Shown: in pieces, positions 12,494-24,523 of the stretch | Numbering within the stretch: position 1 is the stretch's first letter | How the letters are laid out: every line of letters starts with the position of its first letter | NCBI GenBank assembly: GCA_019775845.1 | Contig: JADQAV010000028.1 | Coordinates: forward strand, 248,001 to 312,000 | Source of the DNA: Myrmaecium sp. VS I D KN 1 | Lineage: Eukaryota; Ascomycota; Dothideomycetes; Valsariales; Valsariaceae | Direction of reading: 5' to 3' | Length of the DNA: 64,000 bases | Notes under the pieces: generated by a model | Seen by the model: the letters and a program-made list of their open reading frames with translations, nothing else | Database searches by the model: none | What the model was told of the DNA's origin: nothing | Made by a program: the position numbers and the translations under genes

Positions 12494-14367
12494 ATGGGAA
12501 TCCCGCGTTTGATCGGGCTTCTAGAGCCCTACGCCTCATCCGTCCAATATCACGCAACGAAGCCCGCCGGAACCGACAACGACGATGCCGACTCGTCCAC
12601 CAGACGCGTCGTAATAGACGGTCCAGGCATGGCATACCACGCCTACTACCTGGCACTCGCACGTAACGCCGGCGCCGCAAACGCATACGTCGCCACGCCC
12701 TCGTACCGGGAAGTCGCCGACGTCGCCATGGCGTGGCTGACCCAGCTCGAGAGCTACGGGCTTCACATGTGAGACGAGCCCCGATTGATGGCGATAGCGT
12801 GCTGACTTGGGCTTCTAGCGAAGCTATTTTCTTTGATGGGTTTCTGCCAGAGTCAAAGACGGATGTACGAATCAAGAGGCTGCAGACGTACGTCGACCAG
12901 CTTTCCGCGTTCCGCAAGCTTCACTCTACGCCTCAGCCGGTTGCGAGGGTGCCAGCAGTGACGGAGACGTTAGCCTCGACGAACCTCTTCGACCACCGAC
13001 GGGCACCCGCCCGGCTCACCTCGCTCCCAGCCACAGCCTTCCTAGTACCCGCCATCATCGAGCGGCTCTCCTCCAGCCGGTTCAGCGCGCGGACCTCAGT
13101 GGTGCCAGCAGAAGCGGACGTCTTCTGCGCGCAGCACGTGCGGCAACACGGCGGCATCGTCTTGACCGGGGACTCCGACCTCCTCGCCCACGACCTGGGA
13201 TCAGACGGCTCCGTCATGCTCTTCCGCGACCTCCAGGAAGTCCCGGCCGACGGCGACTCCGCCCGCGACCTCCACGCCCAAAGATACCACCTCGCCCACA
13301 TCGCCGCCCGCCTCGGCCTGCCCGGCCACACCCTCGCCCCGCTCGCCTTTTCCATCCAACAGGACCCCCACCGACCCTTCACCGCGCACCTCCGCGCCGC
13401 CCAAGAAGCCGGGGGTTTCACCACACACCCATCCTACCCCTCCTTCCTCGCCGAATACACCCCTTCCACCCCCCACCACAACCCCCACCACAAATCCAAA
13501 CCCCTCGACCCCCGCATCTCCGAATTCCTCCACCAACCCCCCTCCCCCTCCTCAAAACCCATCCCAATCTACCTCCCCTTCCTCCACGACGACCCCACCC
13601 GAACCAGCGCCTGGTCCCCCTCCACCCCACTCCGCCACCTCACCTACAGCATCCTGCACCCCGACCGTCCCACCGCCGAAGTCCTCCGTCGCGGCTCCCG
13701 CATCGCCCCAATCGCCCTCCCACCGCCCCTCCGCCCCAGCGAAATCCACACTCACCTCGCCAACCTGCACGCTTCCCTCGCCCCTTGGATGGGGCTGCAC
13801 GACATCCCCGCACCGCAGCGCTACCGCGCCTGGGCGCTGCGCGCGCAGCTGCTGCTGCTCGTCGGCGGCGGCGGCGGCGGACGCGTCGATCCGCCTCCGG
13901 CGGTGCTGCTGCTGCGCCGCCTGCTCGCGGGCGCGTTCACGGATCCCGGGACGAGGTGGGAGGCGGTGCATGCGAGCGCGCAGGTGCAGGGGTGGTTGTA
14001 TTCGCTGCGGGGGTTGGGGCAGGTGGTGGGGTGGCTTGGCGGGGAGGTGGAATGGCTGGGTGGGGAGTTGAGGGGCTGGTTGGAGGGCATGCCTGGGGTG
14101 GAGGGGTTGTTTTGTGAGGATGAGGAGGGGGTGGAGGTTGGGGAGGAGCTTGTGTGGGCGGTTTTGGAGGGGGTTGATGTGGGGGAAATGGAGGGGGAGA
14201 GGGAGGGGAAGAGGAAAAGGAAGAGGAAGAAGAAGGGGAAGGGGAGGAAGGGTGGTGCGGTGGACGAGGAGGGGGAGGGTGTGAAGAGGCGGAAGAACGG
14301 TGGGAATGAGGAGGAGGAGGTAACATTGGGAAATAACATGTTCAGCGTGTTAATGGGGATGGATTAG
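12494..14367 (+). CDS. Asteroid-type XPG/FEN1-family protein
   Basis: There are two exons, 12494-12768 and 12819-14367, encoding 607 residues. The start MGIPRLIGLLEPYA is the XPG N-domain. VVIDGPGMAYHAYY holds the first acidic metal-binding position, followed by IFFDGFLPESKTDVRIKRL. The I-domain contains AEADVFCAQHVRQHGGIVLTGDSDLL, whose acidic residues match the two-metal site of FEN1-like nucleases (TGDSDLL is the expected pair). The helix-hairpin-helix seen in true FEN1/EXO1/XPG is not evident. This is the pattern of asteroid (ASTE1) proteins, which in animals include a 3' overhang endonuclease linked to DNA-end choice. The rest is poorly conserved, with Pro/His-rich then Gly/Glu-rich stretches and a very basic KRKRKRKKKGKGRK tail, a probable nuclear signal. 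Nuclease activity is inferred from the retained acids. Confidence 0.82.
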
Positions 14368-14822
14368 CTCCGTTATCCTACGGAGGGCATGTAAAAGGCA
14401 GACGCATGTATGACCTGAGTTCGTTTCGTTTCGTTACGGTGTTGCATCCAACTGAAAGCCATCGATCGTTGCCGCCCTCGAAAGTCTGGGAAGGAATGGA
14501 AAAATGGGAAGCCAAAAAGAGAGGAAGGGGAAAAGAACAAGAAAACAAACCTACTACGCCCTCCCACTAATTACCAGGTCTCGTCCTCCTCATTGTTCCG
14601 GTTGTGTCCGCATCCTTCTCTCTGCTCAATCAAGAGCCAAAACCAAAAGGAAATGTCTATGCCAATTGTCGGGGGAGGGGGAAAAGAAAAGAGAAGAAAA
14701 GAAAAAAAGGCAGCCAAGATACTAGCCAAACGCCTCCGTCCAACCCGTCGCCGAGAAAAAGACAGAGAGAGAGAGAGAGAAAAAGAGAAGGAAACCTCCA
14801 TGTTTCAGGCCCCCGCGCCCTC
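14368..14822. other. Convergent intergenic region
   Basis: About 455 bp lie between two facing 3' ends. A purine-rich stretch with a GA dinucleotide run (about 14760-14790) is the only feature. No coding signal was seen. Confidence 0.6.
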
Positions 14823-16423
14823 TCACGGCAGAGCGCTACCGCTCTGCTCATACGGACTCTCCCCCTCCTCGCCGTGAGCGGCAGAAGCCGCGGTGGTAGC
14901 GGCAGCAGCAGCCACCGTCGGCATCTTAAACGGGACGCGGCGGGCAGCACCATCATCACCGGGCACATTGCCGAATTCAAACGAGCAGCCACGCTGCGCA
15001 GTACTCCAAGCGCAAACGGGCGCCGCAACGGCGGGCTCATCATATTCATACGGGGACTCGAGGGGCGGGGGAGAAGGGCCCGTCGTGAAGGGGCCGGACG
15101 TCGTCATGGCGGCGGCGAGGTCGCTGCGCAGCGTCGCCGGTTGGCAGATGAGCGGCGGCGGGAGGTGGCGCTGGGGCGAGGTTTGGCGGGGGCGGAAACG
15201 TTTGCGGTGGCGTTCGGCGCGGGCGGCGCGTTTGGCGGATGGGGAGGAGGCGGGGTTGGTCTTTTCGTTGCTATCGGTGACGGGTACCGTGTTGGCTTTT
15301 TGTGCGGACGTTTCCGGGTGGGCGTCTTGGAGCCTGCCTTCCGCCGGCGTCATGACGAGGCGCTGTTGGACGAAACCATCCGCATCAATGAGGCCCGACT
15401 CGCTATCGCTGTCGTCGCACTCGCTCTCCTCCTCATCAGTCTCGTCCAGGTCGCTCCCATGCAAGCTCCTCGTCTCGGCAACCCGATCCCACTCCGCCTT
15501 ATAGCCAAGCTGGTAGTGCTTCGGCGACGCCCAGCGGGCGCCCGGGCCAGCCGCCTCGCGTTCCGGGTTGCCGCAGCCATCCTCATCGGTGCGCAGGCTG
15601 ACGAGCCGGCGGCGGACGGCCTCGCCGATGGGTCCGAGCAGGGCGCTTCCCATGCCGTCCCGCCGGGCGTGGCCGGTGAGCTGCGCGAGCGTGAGCCAGT
15701 GCTGTCGGGTGTAGCCGGCCACGGTGTGCGAGGTCGCGTGGGCCGTCGTCGACATGGCCGCGCCGATGCCGGAGTCGGCGAGGGAGCGCATGTAGGCGGT
15801 CGTGGCGCGGGAGACGTTCGCGGCGGCGTGCTGGGATTGCTGGCGGGCGAGCGTCCACGGACCGGGGCCGGCTTGGCCGAGGCGGGTGTGCTGGGCTGGG
15901 TTGTAGTTGCTGTCCTGGAGATGGGAGGTTAGTTTACTCTGCGTGTCCGCGATGGACAAATGATATGTGTTGCGCGGATTCCCCTGTTTGGGATGTGAAA
16001 TGATGTAGGTTGGTTTGACACGCTATGGATGCTGAGATGGCTGCTGACACCTTTCCTATAGGATCTTTGGCAGTCCTCTCTGCAGCCTAAGAGCTACTCC
16101 ATCCATGCGGTCTCGGTTTCTGCATGTAGGGTATTAGATCTGGGAGAGGGAAGGCATGGACTCACCGATGGCTGGCGTGCTTCAGCGCCGTTTCGGAGGT
16201 CTACAAAGTCTCCGTCGTCTATCCTGCATGCGTCTTCCGTGATGTTTGCGGGATATTCTACCGTCGGGCTAGTGATACGGATACATTCTGTCTCGGTGCG
16301 AGTGCAAGGCTGCTGACCTGTGGTAGTTATGCGAGGGACTGTTGTCCGTGGGCTCTCTCTTTCCTCTTCAGGATCGGACATGTTGGCCTGTTCATCCGGG
16401 AAATAGCCTTGGGAATCGGGCAT
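14823..16423 (-). CDS. Unrecognised acidic hypothetical protein
   Basis: I do not recognise this protein. The second exon (about 15983-14823) is open for 387 codons but has no ATG near its upstream end, so a first exon is required. An ATG at 16423 followed by 86 codons to a good donor at 16165 (GTGAGT) joins in phase to an acceptor at 15984, giving about 472 residues. This junction is my best choice, and a later acceptor near 15932 is an alternative. Visible features are an acidic N-terminus (SDPEEERE), a central Ala/His/Thr-rich helical stretch (about residues 110-200), a strongly acidic patch DETDEEESECDDSDSESG, a basic KRAARAERHRKRFRPRQ segment that could be a nuclear signal, and a Pro/Ala-rich C-terminus. 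No membrane segment or catalytic motif is seen. Codon composition matches the neighbours. Confidence 0.6.
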
Positions 16424-17643
16424 CGCTCATCTCTTTTTGCCGCGTGCTCTGGTGATGTGGACCGCGAGCGAATAACAAGGGGTTGGACTGGATACGCGTG
16501 ATGGCGATGCTTAAGTTTAGAATGAGCAGGAGATGAAGGAGATTCACATAGAGTAGTGGGCACCTAGTTGGACACACTGGAAGTAACGTGATCGGATCGA
16601 GGCGCTGTTCTCCTGTGAAGAGGCAGTGGAGGACTGCAAACGGCGGAGCTGTCGTCGGGTAGTGTGTGACTCGCCCGCTGCGGTGGTGGGTGGATGGTTG
16701 AAATCCGCCCTCACCGTCGATGAGTGTAGGTGTGAAAGGGAAGTCGTGAAGGACAGCACGTTTACGTGGGCTGGACGTCTGGGAGGATGGACATACTTGG
16801 CACACACATACAGCTTGCAGCAGAAGCTTTTCTCCCTTGCCCTGAAAGTCTTTGAGTTCACGTTATGTAGAAGTTTGATACTCGAGGCGTATACTTGTCC
16901 TTTAGTAGGGAGGGCGAGTCGCAGCCTCGTCCTCTAGGCAGCCACGGGGCGCGGTCGATTGCAGTTTCAGCAGCACTCGGGCGATCCACCGAGAAACATT
17001 GCGAGCAGAGACGAAGAAGATGCATTGCCTACAGTGGTTCCCACGTTTTCCGTATAACGAATTCAGCCAGTCTTTCCAGGAAATGGCGTATGTCAGGTGG
17101 GTTCGGTTTCGTGAATCTTACGTCCGGTTGCCGGCATCGTAGCCACTTCTAGTCGTATTTGTGACATTAGGAGGGGCGCATGGTAATGAACAAATAAGAC
17201 AACAGTCATGTTGACGAAGCTCATTACTATTGTAAAATGCATATATGTTAATACTGTGAATAGGACGAGAAGTGACCTGCTAGTCAACGTTCCCGTCGGC
17301 ATCACTTCGGAACACGCAGCCTGATCAGTGAGCCGAAGCCGAAAGCCGTTCGCCGCGAAGGGAGCTATGCCAAAAGAGGAGCTAGTCAAAGTCTTCTTGT
17401 GTCATTCCGGTCCTAGCGCAGCGAAAGTGCAAAAGTTACCCGGATAGGTAAAATTTTAGTACGAGTCAAGGCACGATAAGATCTGGGGAAGACGGGCGGG
17501 CGGCCATGCATCTTTTTGCCCTGGTGCGTGCGGAAAATCTTCCTGATCGTTTTTCCCTTGATCATTCTTCCCGGCCCCTCCTCTTCCCTTTGCGTTGCCC
17601 GCCTGGCCTATTTACTTACTGGAACCCGTCGCGATTATTCAAC
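16424..17643. other. Divergent intergenic region upstream of HPT1
   Basis: This 1.2-kb stretch contains the promoters of the hypothetical gene (minus) and HPT1 (plus). A CT-rich leader lies just upstream of the HPT1 ATG (about 17560-17635). I see no other gene. Confidence 0.6.
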
Positions 17644-18716
17644 ATGGTTAAGAAGATTTACGTTACCTACAACAAGGTGAGTGCGCCCCCCTTGCTCCTC
17701 TCCTCCGCTTCGTTGTGCGCTCTCGTCTTTCCCCCCTCCCCCATCTTCCGCGACGACCGCCCGTGCTCCATACACAACATGCCCCTCCTCTGTTCGGAAC
17801 TAGATCCCGCGCAGCTAGTATCGCAGCTCGCAGCAATGTTTCACGCAGTGTGACCGATATCATGGGGTGCTTCGCGGTCGCTCTCCATGCGCGTGTGCTT
17901 CCCGGCAAGGCGCGCGTTCATGAGCAATCCATCACTCGCCAGAAGCACGTCCGCTAACCGCGCTTCCCGCCCCCGCAGGTCCACAAGCTCTGCCAGCAGG
18001 CCGCTGGGCAGATCTTGGAGGAGATCAAGCCGAACCTCATCATCGCCATCGGCGGTGGCGGCTACGTCCCGGCTCGTATCCTTCGGTATGCTCGCGCCGC
18101 ACACTCCCCATGACATCACATCTACCTTCGGATGGTATTGGAAGCTGACGCGCGGCTCTCAGTTCGTTCCTCAAGAAGCCCGGCAGCCCCAACATCCCCA
18201 TCCAGGCCATCGGACTCTCTCTGTACGAGTCCCTCGGCACCGATGAGGTGGAGGAGCCCGGCACCAAGGTCACGCGCACCCAGTGGCTGGACCTGAGCAG
18301 CTTGGAGATGGCCAACCTGATCGGCAAGAACGTGCTCATCGTCGACGAGGTCGACGACACGCGCACGACGCTGGAGTACGCGGTCAAGGAGCTGCAGAAG
18401 GATGTGGAGGAGGCGACGAAGCGCCTGGGTCGTGAGGCGGAGAAAACTACCTTCAGCATCTTCGTCCTTCATAACAAGGATAAGCCGAAGAAGGGCTTCC
18501 TGCCGAAGGAGTTGCTTGAGGGCGGCAAGTACATCGCTGCGGAGACCATTGGCGATGAGTGGATAAACTACCCTTGGGAAGCGATGTACGTTTTCTTTTC
18601 CGTTACTTCCTTCATTATACACCGCTGACGTCAATTATAGCGACATCGACGAGCACGATCGTCTGGCCAAGGAGGCCGAGGAGCAGGAGAAGCAACAGCA
18701 GCAGCAGAAGCAGTAG
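17644..18716 (+). CDS. HPT1: Hypoxanthine-guanine phosphoribosyltransferase
   Basis: There are four exons: 17644-17676, 17979-18085, 18163-18585 and 18641-18716, encoding 212 residues. It is the purine-salvage enzyme that makes IMP and GMP from hypoxanthine or guanine and PRPP in the cytosol. It is collinear with yeast Hpt1: IYVTYNKVHKLCQQAA, then PNLIIAIGGGGYVPARILRSFLKKPG, SRTQWLDL-type VTRTQWLDL, the PRPP-binding loop VLIVDEVDDTRTTL (about residues 105-118), FVLHNKDKPKKG and INYPWEA. The C-terminus ends in a glutamine run (EKQQQQQKQ), a local extension. The first exon is only 11 codons and is followed by a 302-nt intron, long for this window. Introns 2 and 3 have canonical CTGAC branch sites. 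Confidence 0.96.
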
Positions 18717-19761
18717 ACATGATGCAAAAGCATATCACGGCGTTTAATGGGAATCGATTCCATCGGTTGATTTGAGATGTTTCTTGGAGAAACAAAAGAT
18801 ATAATGACCACCACAATAGAGAAATTCTTGGTTTTTTCTGGATGAAAGAAACTGAATATGCCGTTTATGATTCTTCAAGCTGTCCTATGCTGCTGCCAGG
18901 CTATCTGTTCCTGCCCGATTTGATGGTGCTAAGTCAGCTGCATAAGCCTCAGCTACTACTACGTACCTACAGTACGGAGTACCAGCGAGCGCAATGGCTG
19001 CGTGATTCGCGGATTACAGTGGTTGAATCCAAAGCTTCCATTCAAGTCACTAGGTCCCGACCAATTGATGGGAACAACATCGTAAAAGCAACAAGAATGC
19101 CGATGCTTGATACGCGCATATACAAATCGTATAATGTACGGGTCATCATTGGTGAATTGCTCGGGGCACATCAGACACCCGCCGCCATGCTTATCGCCGT
19201 AGATTTGGCCGAGCTGAGGAACGGGATGGGGGATGCGGCGCTTCGAGGTCGGTATACCGTACGCCATACAGTATGCCATATACCAGCATCGGGCGTCGGG
19301 ATGGCTCTTCTAAACGTGCAATTGCTACGTTTGGACGGGATAAAGGGTTTATATTCTGTCTTTAAGGGATATTCTTCCATATGTATATATAGAAATACTC
19401 GATTCTTCACAAGCCGTTCGGGTCCCCTTGAGTATTTAGTGAAAATTTGGGGTTCGTCTTGCGGAGGGGACTAGGGACAGCGAATCCGGTGTCCTCAACA
19501 AGACAAGGGTCGGCAACTTTTCCTCCAGAGAAAGTCTCGAAAGCTTGGACCCAACGGAATCCGGCTCGGAGAACCAAAAGATTGCTTGCCCGCGAAAACA
19601 TCCATCCTCCGCAACCTCACCCTCTCTCGAACACCACCTGCCAACCCCCTCCTCCTCCTCCCAACCCAGGCCCACTGCCTTTTCTCTCTCATTGCCGTTT
19701 CATTCCCCTCATCCTCCCTTTTTCTCTCCTCCCGTCGCCCTTTCTTCTTCTTCAGCAGATC
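18717..19761. other. Intergenic between HPT1 and PDB1
   Basis: This 1.05-kb region carries the HPT1 3' end and the PDB1 promoter. From 19610 to 19755 it is a CT-rich tract leading to the PDB1 ATG, typical of strongly expressed fungal genes. A 210-codon ORF at 18842-19474 has no recognisable domain and I do not accept it as a gene. Confidence 0.6.
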
Positions 19762-21251
19762 ATGTCTGTCTCTCGGGTGTTCCGTCCGGCGTCGCGCCTG
19801 CTCGCCGCCCCGCGCCCGGCCACCGCTCTCCGACCCTCCCCCCTCCGGGTCGCGGCGTCGATACCGTCCATTGCCCGGTCCAGGAGCTATGCCACACCGA
19901 GCGGCGTCAAGGAGATGACGGTGCGTGAGGCGCTGAACGAGGCGATGGCGGAAGAGATGGAGCGGGACGAGCGGGTCTTCGTCTTGGGTGAGGAGGTCGC
20001 ACAGTACAACGGAGCGTAAGTGGCCTGTTCATATATTCTTGCTCGGCTCGGGTTTCCCGACGAGACGGCGTATGACCTTTGAATGGGTCTCAATGCATGC
20101 GCTGGATTTTTATCAAGAATGAGCATGTTGCGACTGTAAGATTTTGGTTGGATATGATATGCTGACGCCAGTTTTTCCCGGATTCAGCTACAAGGTCACC
20201 AAGGGTCTGTTGGACCGCTTCGGCGACAGGAGGGTCGTGGACAGCCCCATCACCGAGATGGGTTTCGCCGGTCTGACCACGGGTGCTGCCCTCGCTGGTC
20301 TCCACCCCATTGTGAGTCGGCACGCCATGGCAGCTCCTGCCTCCGCGCCACATACACTTTCGCTGACATCGGGATTTTCGCCAGTGCGAATTCATGACCT
20401 GGAACTTCGCCATGCAGGCCATCGACCACATCATCAACTCCGCCGCGAAGACCCACTACATGTCCGGTGGCATCCAGCCTTGCAACATCACCTTCCGTGG
20501 CCCGAACGGTTTCGCTGCCGGTGTGGCCGCCCAGCACTCCCAGGACTACTCTGCCTGGTACGGCAGCATCCCCGGTCTGAAGGTCGTCTCCCCCTACAGC
20601 GCGGAGGATGCCAAGGGTCTGTTGAAGGCAGCTATCCGCGACCCCAACCCCGTCGTTGTCTTGGAGAACGAGTAAGGTTATCAGCAGTGGTGTAGCATGG
20701 ACTCGAATTAACAGCACATCCAGGCTTCTCTACGGTCTCTCCTTCCCCATGAGCGAGGAGGCCCAGCGCGATGACTTTGTCATTCCCGTACGTCATAGCA
20801 CTTTTCGTATCATCTACCGCGACATGCTAACGTTTCCCCCCAGTTCGGCAAGGCTAAGATCGAGCGTCCCGGCAAGGACCTCACCATCGTCACCCTCTCC
20901 CGCTGCGTCGGCCTTTCGCTCCAGGCGGCCGAGGAGCTGAAGAGCAAGTACGGGGTGGAGGCGGAGGTGATCAACCTCCGGTCGATCAAGCCGCTCGACG
21001 TCGAGGCGATCGTAAAGTCGGTCAAGAAGACGGGCCACATGCTCTGCGTCGAGTCGGGCTTCCCGTCCTTCGGCGTGGGCGCGGAGATCATGGCGCTCAC
21101 GTGCGAGTACGCGTTCGACTACCTGAACGCCCCGCCCGCCCGCGTCACCGGCGCCGAGGTGCCTACTCCCTACGCCCAGAAGCTGGAGGAGATGTCCTTC
21201 CCCCAGCCCGAGACCATCACCAACTTCGCCGCGAAGCTGTTGCGGGTGTAA
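19762..21251 (+). CDS. PDB1: Pyruvate dehydrogenase E1 component, beta subunit
   Basis: There are five exons: 19762-20015, 20188-20311, 20385-20671, 20724-20787 and 20844-21251, encoding 378 residues. This mitochondrial matrix subunit pairs with E1-alpha to decarboxylate pyruvate in the pyruvate dehydrogenase complex. Residues 1 to about 43 form a presequence rich in Arg, Ala, Ser and Pro, with mature sequence probably starting near [11 protein letters not shown]. The transketolase-like fold shows [25 protein letters not shown], the TPP-contact region [63 protein letters not shown] and the C-terminal [23 protein letters not shown]. Introns range from 52 to 172 nt. Length and order match yeast Pdb1, with no sign of damage. 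Confidence 0.97.
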
Positions 21252-22260
21252 AGGAAGGCAGGTGAAGGGAGGGAAATGAAAAAAAAAAAAGAAAGGGGTA
21301 AGGGGCTAAGGGGGCGAAGAGGGAGATTGTGCGAAAGGGAAAGGAAGAGCGGAGAGATAGGCAGGTGTGTGTGTGTCTAGGAGACCGATGAGATCGTTTT
21401 CTTTTCAATTTCGCTGTGCTGCTGCCGATGTGCTGAGCTGAGTTGAGCTGCTGGACTTCGTGGACTTGGTAGACTGGGTTGTCTGCCGGTTATCGGGTTC
21501 TTTTTTCCCATTTAAATGAAAGTTATCGAAACTTTTTCTTCGTCTTTCCTTCATTCCTTTCTTTCTTCCTTGTCGCCGCCTTCTCTCTCTTCTTTCTCTG
21601 TTGACGTTCAATCGCTCGCGATGGCACGGCGGGTTTCTTTGCAGTATACAGCTCGTACACAGCCGGTGAGAAGCGGTGAAAATGGAGTAGGACAGCGGGA
21701 GGGACAGCAGGCGGGAGGACAACGACAACAGGTCGGTCACGAGCACGCATCTTTCCCTCGGTGGTTACATATGTGGTTACATATAAGGTAAGGTATCAAG
21801 GCCGCTGCTCCTCGTACCTCGATGCGTTTGCTGTCCCATCCCCTTCCGTCTCGGCAACCTTGGTTCGCTCGATCCTTCCTTGCTCACTCATGCACACGCA
21901 TCATCACTCTTTCAACGTCTCACCTTCGACTTGACTTGCCCTCACTCTTCCTTGCTTGGTGTCTCTTTCTCCTTCATCCTGCTTGCTGGTTGTGGTGGTC
22001 TAGCGTGCGTCCACGGAGCGTCGTACAGTGTAAGGCCGGTGGGTAGGTCGGACTCGACAGTCCTCTTCAGCGTTTGTCGTCCCCGTTTACGCAGGCTTTA
22101 TGGATACGCTGCTAATTGTGTATAGGCAGTGCTACCTGAGAAGTTAGCCTCGCCCGTCCGTGGATCACGAGTCGAGGCATAAGCGCGGTGCCTGTACACA
22201 CCTTCATCCCAGTACTCAGGACGAGAACTCACGACGAACCCGTAGCAACCGGCCAGCAAC
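21252..22260. other. Intergenic between PDB1 and F-box-like gene
   Basis: This is 1.0 kb of PDB1 3' sequence and the promoter of the next gene. An A-run and a GT run occur at 21275-21380. A repeated GGTTACATAT unit occurs twice at about 21763-21785. No ORF of interest was seen. Confidence 0.6.
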
Positions 22261-23541
22261 ATGCCACCTACTACAGTAATCCACGACCAGGGCGCCTCGC
22301 CGCTCCTCCGTCTCCCCTGTGAACTGCGCGACATGATATACGAAGAGCTGTTTGCGGACGAGCCAAGCCAACCGCAGCTGCTCCGCGTCTGCGTGCGGAT
22401 GCACCAGGACGTCGTTCGATTCGTCTACCGACGCGCGGTTAGATTTGATACTTATTCGGACTTCTTCTCCTGGGTGACGAGGTGCTTTGAACGTGAGCCG
22501 AGGGTTGTGTATCTTCGCCATGTTAGGGGGGTTAAATTGCGCGTTGGAAGAGGGGATGCGAAGGCCTGCGTCGAGATGGGTGATCGCTGTCTGCCTTTGG
22601 AGGAGCTGATGGCTACGTTCGCCGAGCGGATTCTGGAGAGGTTCTCTCGTGTCCCGGATATCCGGGAGATCGCGCTGTCGTTCTCGGGGTCCGATGGGCC
22701 TGACGAGAAGAAAGTGGAGGTCATGTGGTTTGAGCGGATCTGCAGGCAACTGATTCTGCGGTATCCGAAGCTGCGGTCCCTAGACCTCACGGCGAGCTCG
22801 GTCAGCATTGGTCTCCTGGGCGAGGCGAAAAATCTCGAGCACTTCAGGTTGAAGGGCGGCATTGACTGGCGAAACATGACTGGGCCCCCATGTGAACGAG
22901 TGATTCCCGACTTTGCACGGCCTCTACATCTCACCTCCTTAGAGCTAAGCGGCACGCCGACAACCAAAGCCCCTGAAGATTCAGTGAACATCGCCAGCGT
23001 ACTCGACTACATCCCTCCCTTGACCCGCCTCTACCTCACGGACCTATGGCGCGACGACATCCCCTCCGAGATCTTCCCCGCCCTCAACCGGCACAAGCAG
23101 TCCCTCCGCGACTTCGGCATCTCCCTGCTGCAGCGGATGCCCCGGGACACGCAGAGCGCGCTCGTGCGCTTCTACATGGGCACGCAGCTGCGGCGGCTCG
23201 CGCTGCGATGCGTCCCGCACAACCACGTCGAGATCTTCCTCTTCCTGCCCGAGACGCTCGAGGAGCTGCAGCTCCGGGCCGAGCACGGCAACAAGCTCTG
23301 GCGGGCGATCCCGGCGCTGGTCGAGCGCCGCGGCGCCCGCGGCCAGCTCCGCCGCCTCCGTCGCTTCCTCGTCACCGACACCGTCAGCATCGTGCCCCCG
23401 CTCGCCCACTTCGTGCCGGGTGAGCGCCATTTTTATGAGAGCCTGGCGGCGGTGGGCATTGAGTTGCGGACCCGACTGCAGCCGTATACCACGGATGATT
23501 TGGCGTTGGCGGATGCGCTGGAGAGGATTATGGGGGATTGA
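22261..23541 (+). CDS. F-box-like/leucine-rich protein
   Basis: This single exon encodes 426 residues. The N-terminus LLRLPCELRDMIYEELFADEP (about residues 15-35) matches the degenerate F-box-like start common in filamentous fungi (LPxELRxxIYE). It is followed by short Leu-rich segments such as YPKLRSLDLTASSV, LHLTSLELSGTP and YIPPLTRLYLTDLW, spaced like irregular leucine-rich repeats. If the F-box is functional, the protein would recruit a substrate to an SCF ubiquitin ligase. This is inferred from the motif alone. Many fungal proteins of this type are lineage-specific and of unknown role. There is no signal peptide or membrane span. GC content is high in the 3' half (23040-23410), which also creates long shadow frames there. 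Confidence 0.75.
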   Translation: MPPTTVIHDQGASPLLRLPCELRDMIYEELFADEPSQPQLLRVCVRMHQDVVRFVYRRAVRFDTYSDFFSWVTRCFEREPRVVYLRHVRGVKLRVGRGDAKACVEMGDRCLPLEELMATFAERILERFSRVPDIREIALSFSGSDGPDEKKVEVMWFERICRQLILRYPKLRSLDLTASSVSIGLLGEAKNLEHFRLKGGIDWRNMTGPPCERVIPDFARPLHLTSLELSGTPTTKAPEDSVNIASVLDYIPPLTRLYLTDLWRDDIPSEIFPALNRHKQSLRDFGISLLQRMPRDTQSALVRFYMGTQLRRLALRCVPHNHVEIFLFLPETLEELQLRAEHGNKLWRAIPALVERRGARGQLRRLRRFLVTDTVSIVPPLAHFVPGERHFYESLAAVGIELRTRLQPYTTDDLALADALERIMGD

Positions 23542-24523
23542 TGGTGGTGGCGTGCCATTGCTTCACATCTTTGGTGGGAACGGAGAAGGTCGGTTTCCTG
23601 TTGTGGTTCTATTTTCGGAGTGCGGGTTATCACTCCTGGTGTCCCTCGATTTTCTCTGCGATTTCCTCTTTAATCGGATCTTTGATGTTGAAGCACATGT
23701 TGAGAAAATGGTCATATGCTTCCCCTTTTCATTTCCAATCATTATGATATAGTGTGGAGGTGTGAGGTCGAACCACGAGTCTCCTTCACTTTTCTTTCAG
23801 AGTCCAAAGTATATAGCGCGTTGCGATTCGATAGCCCCCGCTCACAATGAAACATTTGCTATGGTTGATGGTTCTGATCTCAGATCATCTTGCGATTTTC
23901 TCCAAGGAGGTGGCTGCTAGGGTCAAAATGTAACATCCCCGCTCTCTTTATAGGTATCAATAAATAGGCTTTATCCCCTTCTCCTAAACCGACCATGTAT
24001 ACATGATATAAATCCCCCTTCCTCAGCTGCTCACAGCGTCCGTCCTTTTCCTTGGTTCTCTCCACTTTCCTCCTCTCCCCATTGAACCTATACACGTAGG
24101 AAATCCGTATCAAGATCTGAAAATCATTAGACGGACACATCGCTTCTTCGTCTCCTTTCTACGCCGTTCCATTTCGATGCCATTGAAACTGCTGCTCCTC
24201 TCTCTCTTAGAGCAGCTTCAGCAATTTTCCCTCCCTCCCTCTTATCATTTCCCCGTCCTCCACAGAGCGCGTGATGGTGGCGGTGATGGAGTTATGGAAG
24301 CCGAGGTGAATAGAGTGTTGGAGAAGAGGCACGGTTGGCCGATGCAAAAGGGGTGGTGTGGAAGTGCAGTGTGGTGGCGGAAAGGTCTGGTGAAGGGATG
24401 TCTCCAGCTCAAAAAGCACCTCAAGGGAGCAGGGCCGGGTTCCAGGGGAGGGGAGAGGAATCACCCAATCTCCTGCCTCTAGCCCTCCACCTCCACCCTT
24501 CTCCCCGTCTTCCTCCCCTTTGC
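23542..24523. other. Convergent intergenic region
   Basis: About 980 bp lie between facing 3' ends of the F-box-like gene and the zinc-cluster regulator. The centre is AT-richer than the neighbours. No credible ORF or RNA gene was seen. Confidence 0.6.

Noticed and set aside
14604-15932. Long plus-strand ORF (442 codons) over the acidic hypothetical gene
   Set aside because: It begins in a non-coding purine tract and its protein is a Gly/Arg/Val-rich shadow; the opposite strand has more protein-like content.
18842-19474. 210-codon plus-strand ORF with an ATG between HPT1 and PDB1
   Set aside because: No domain, no family resemblance and promoter-like surroundings; the translated sequence looks random. 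Conservation could change this.
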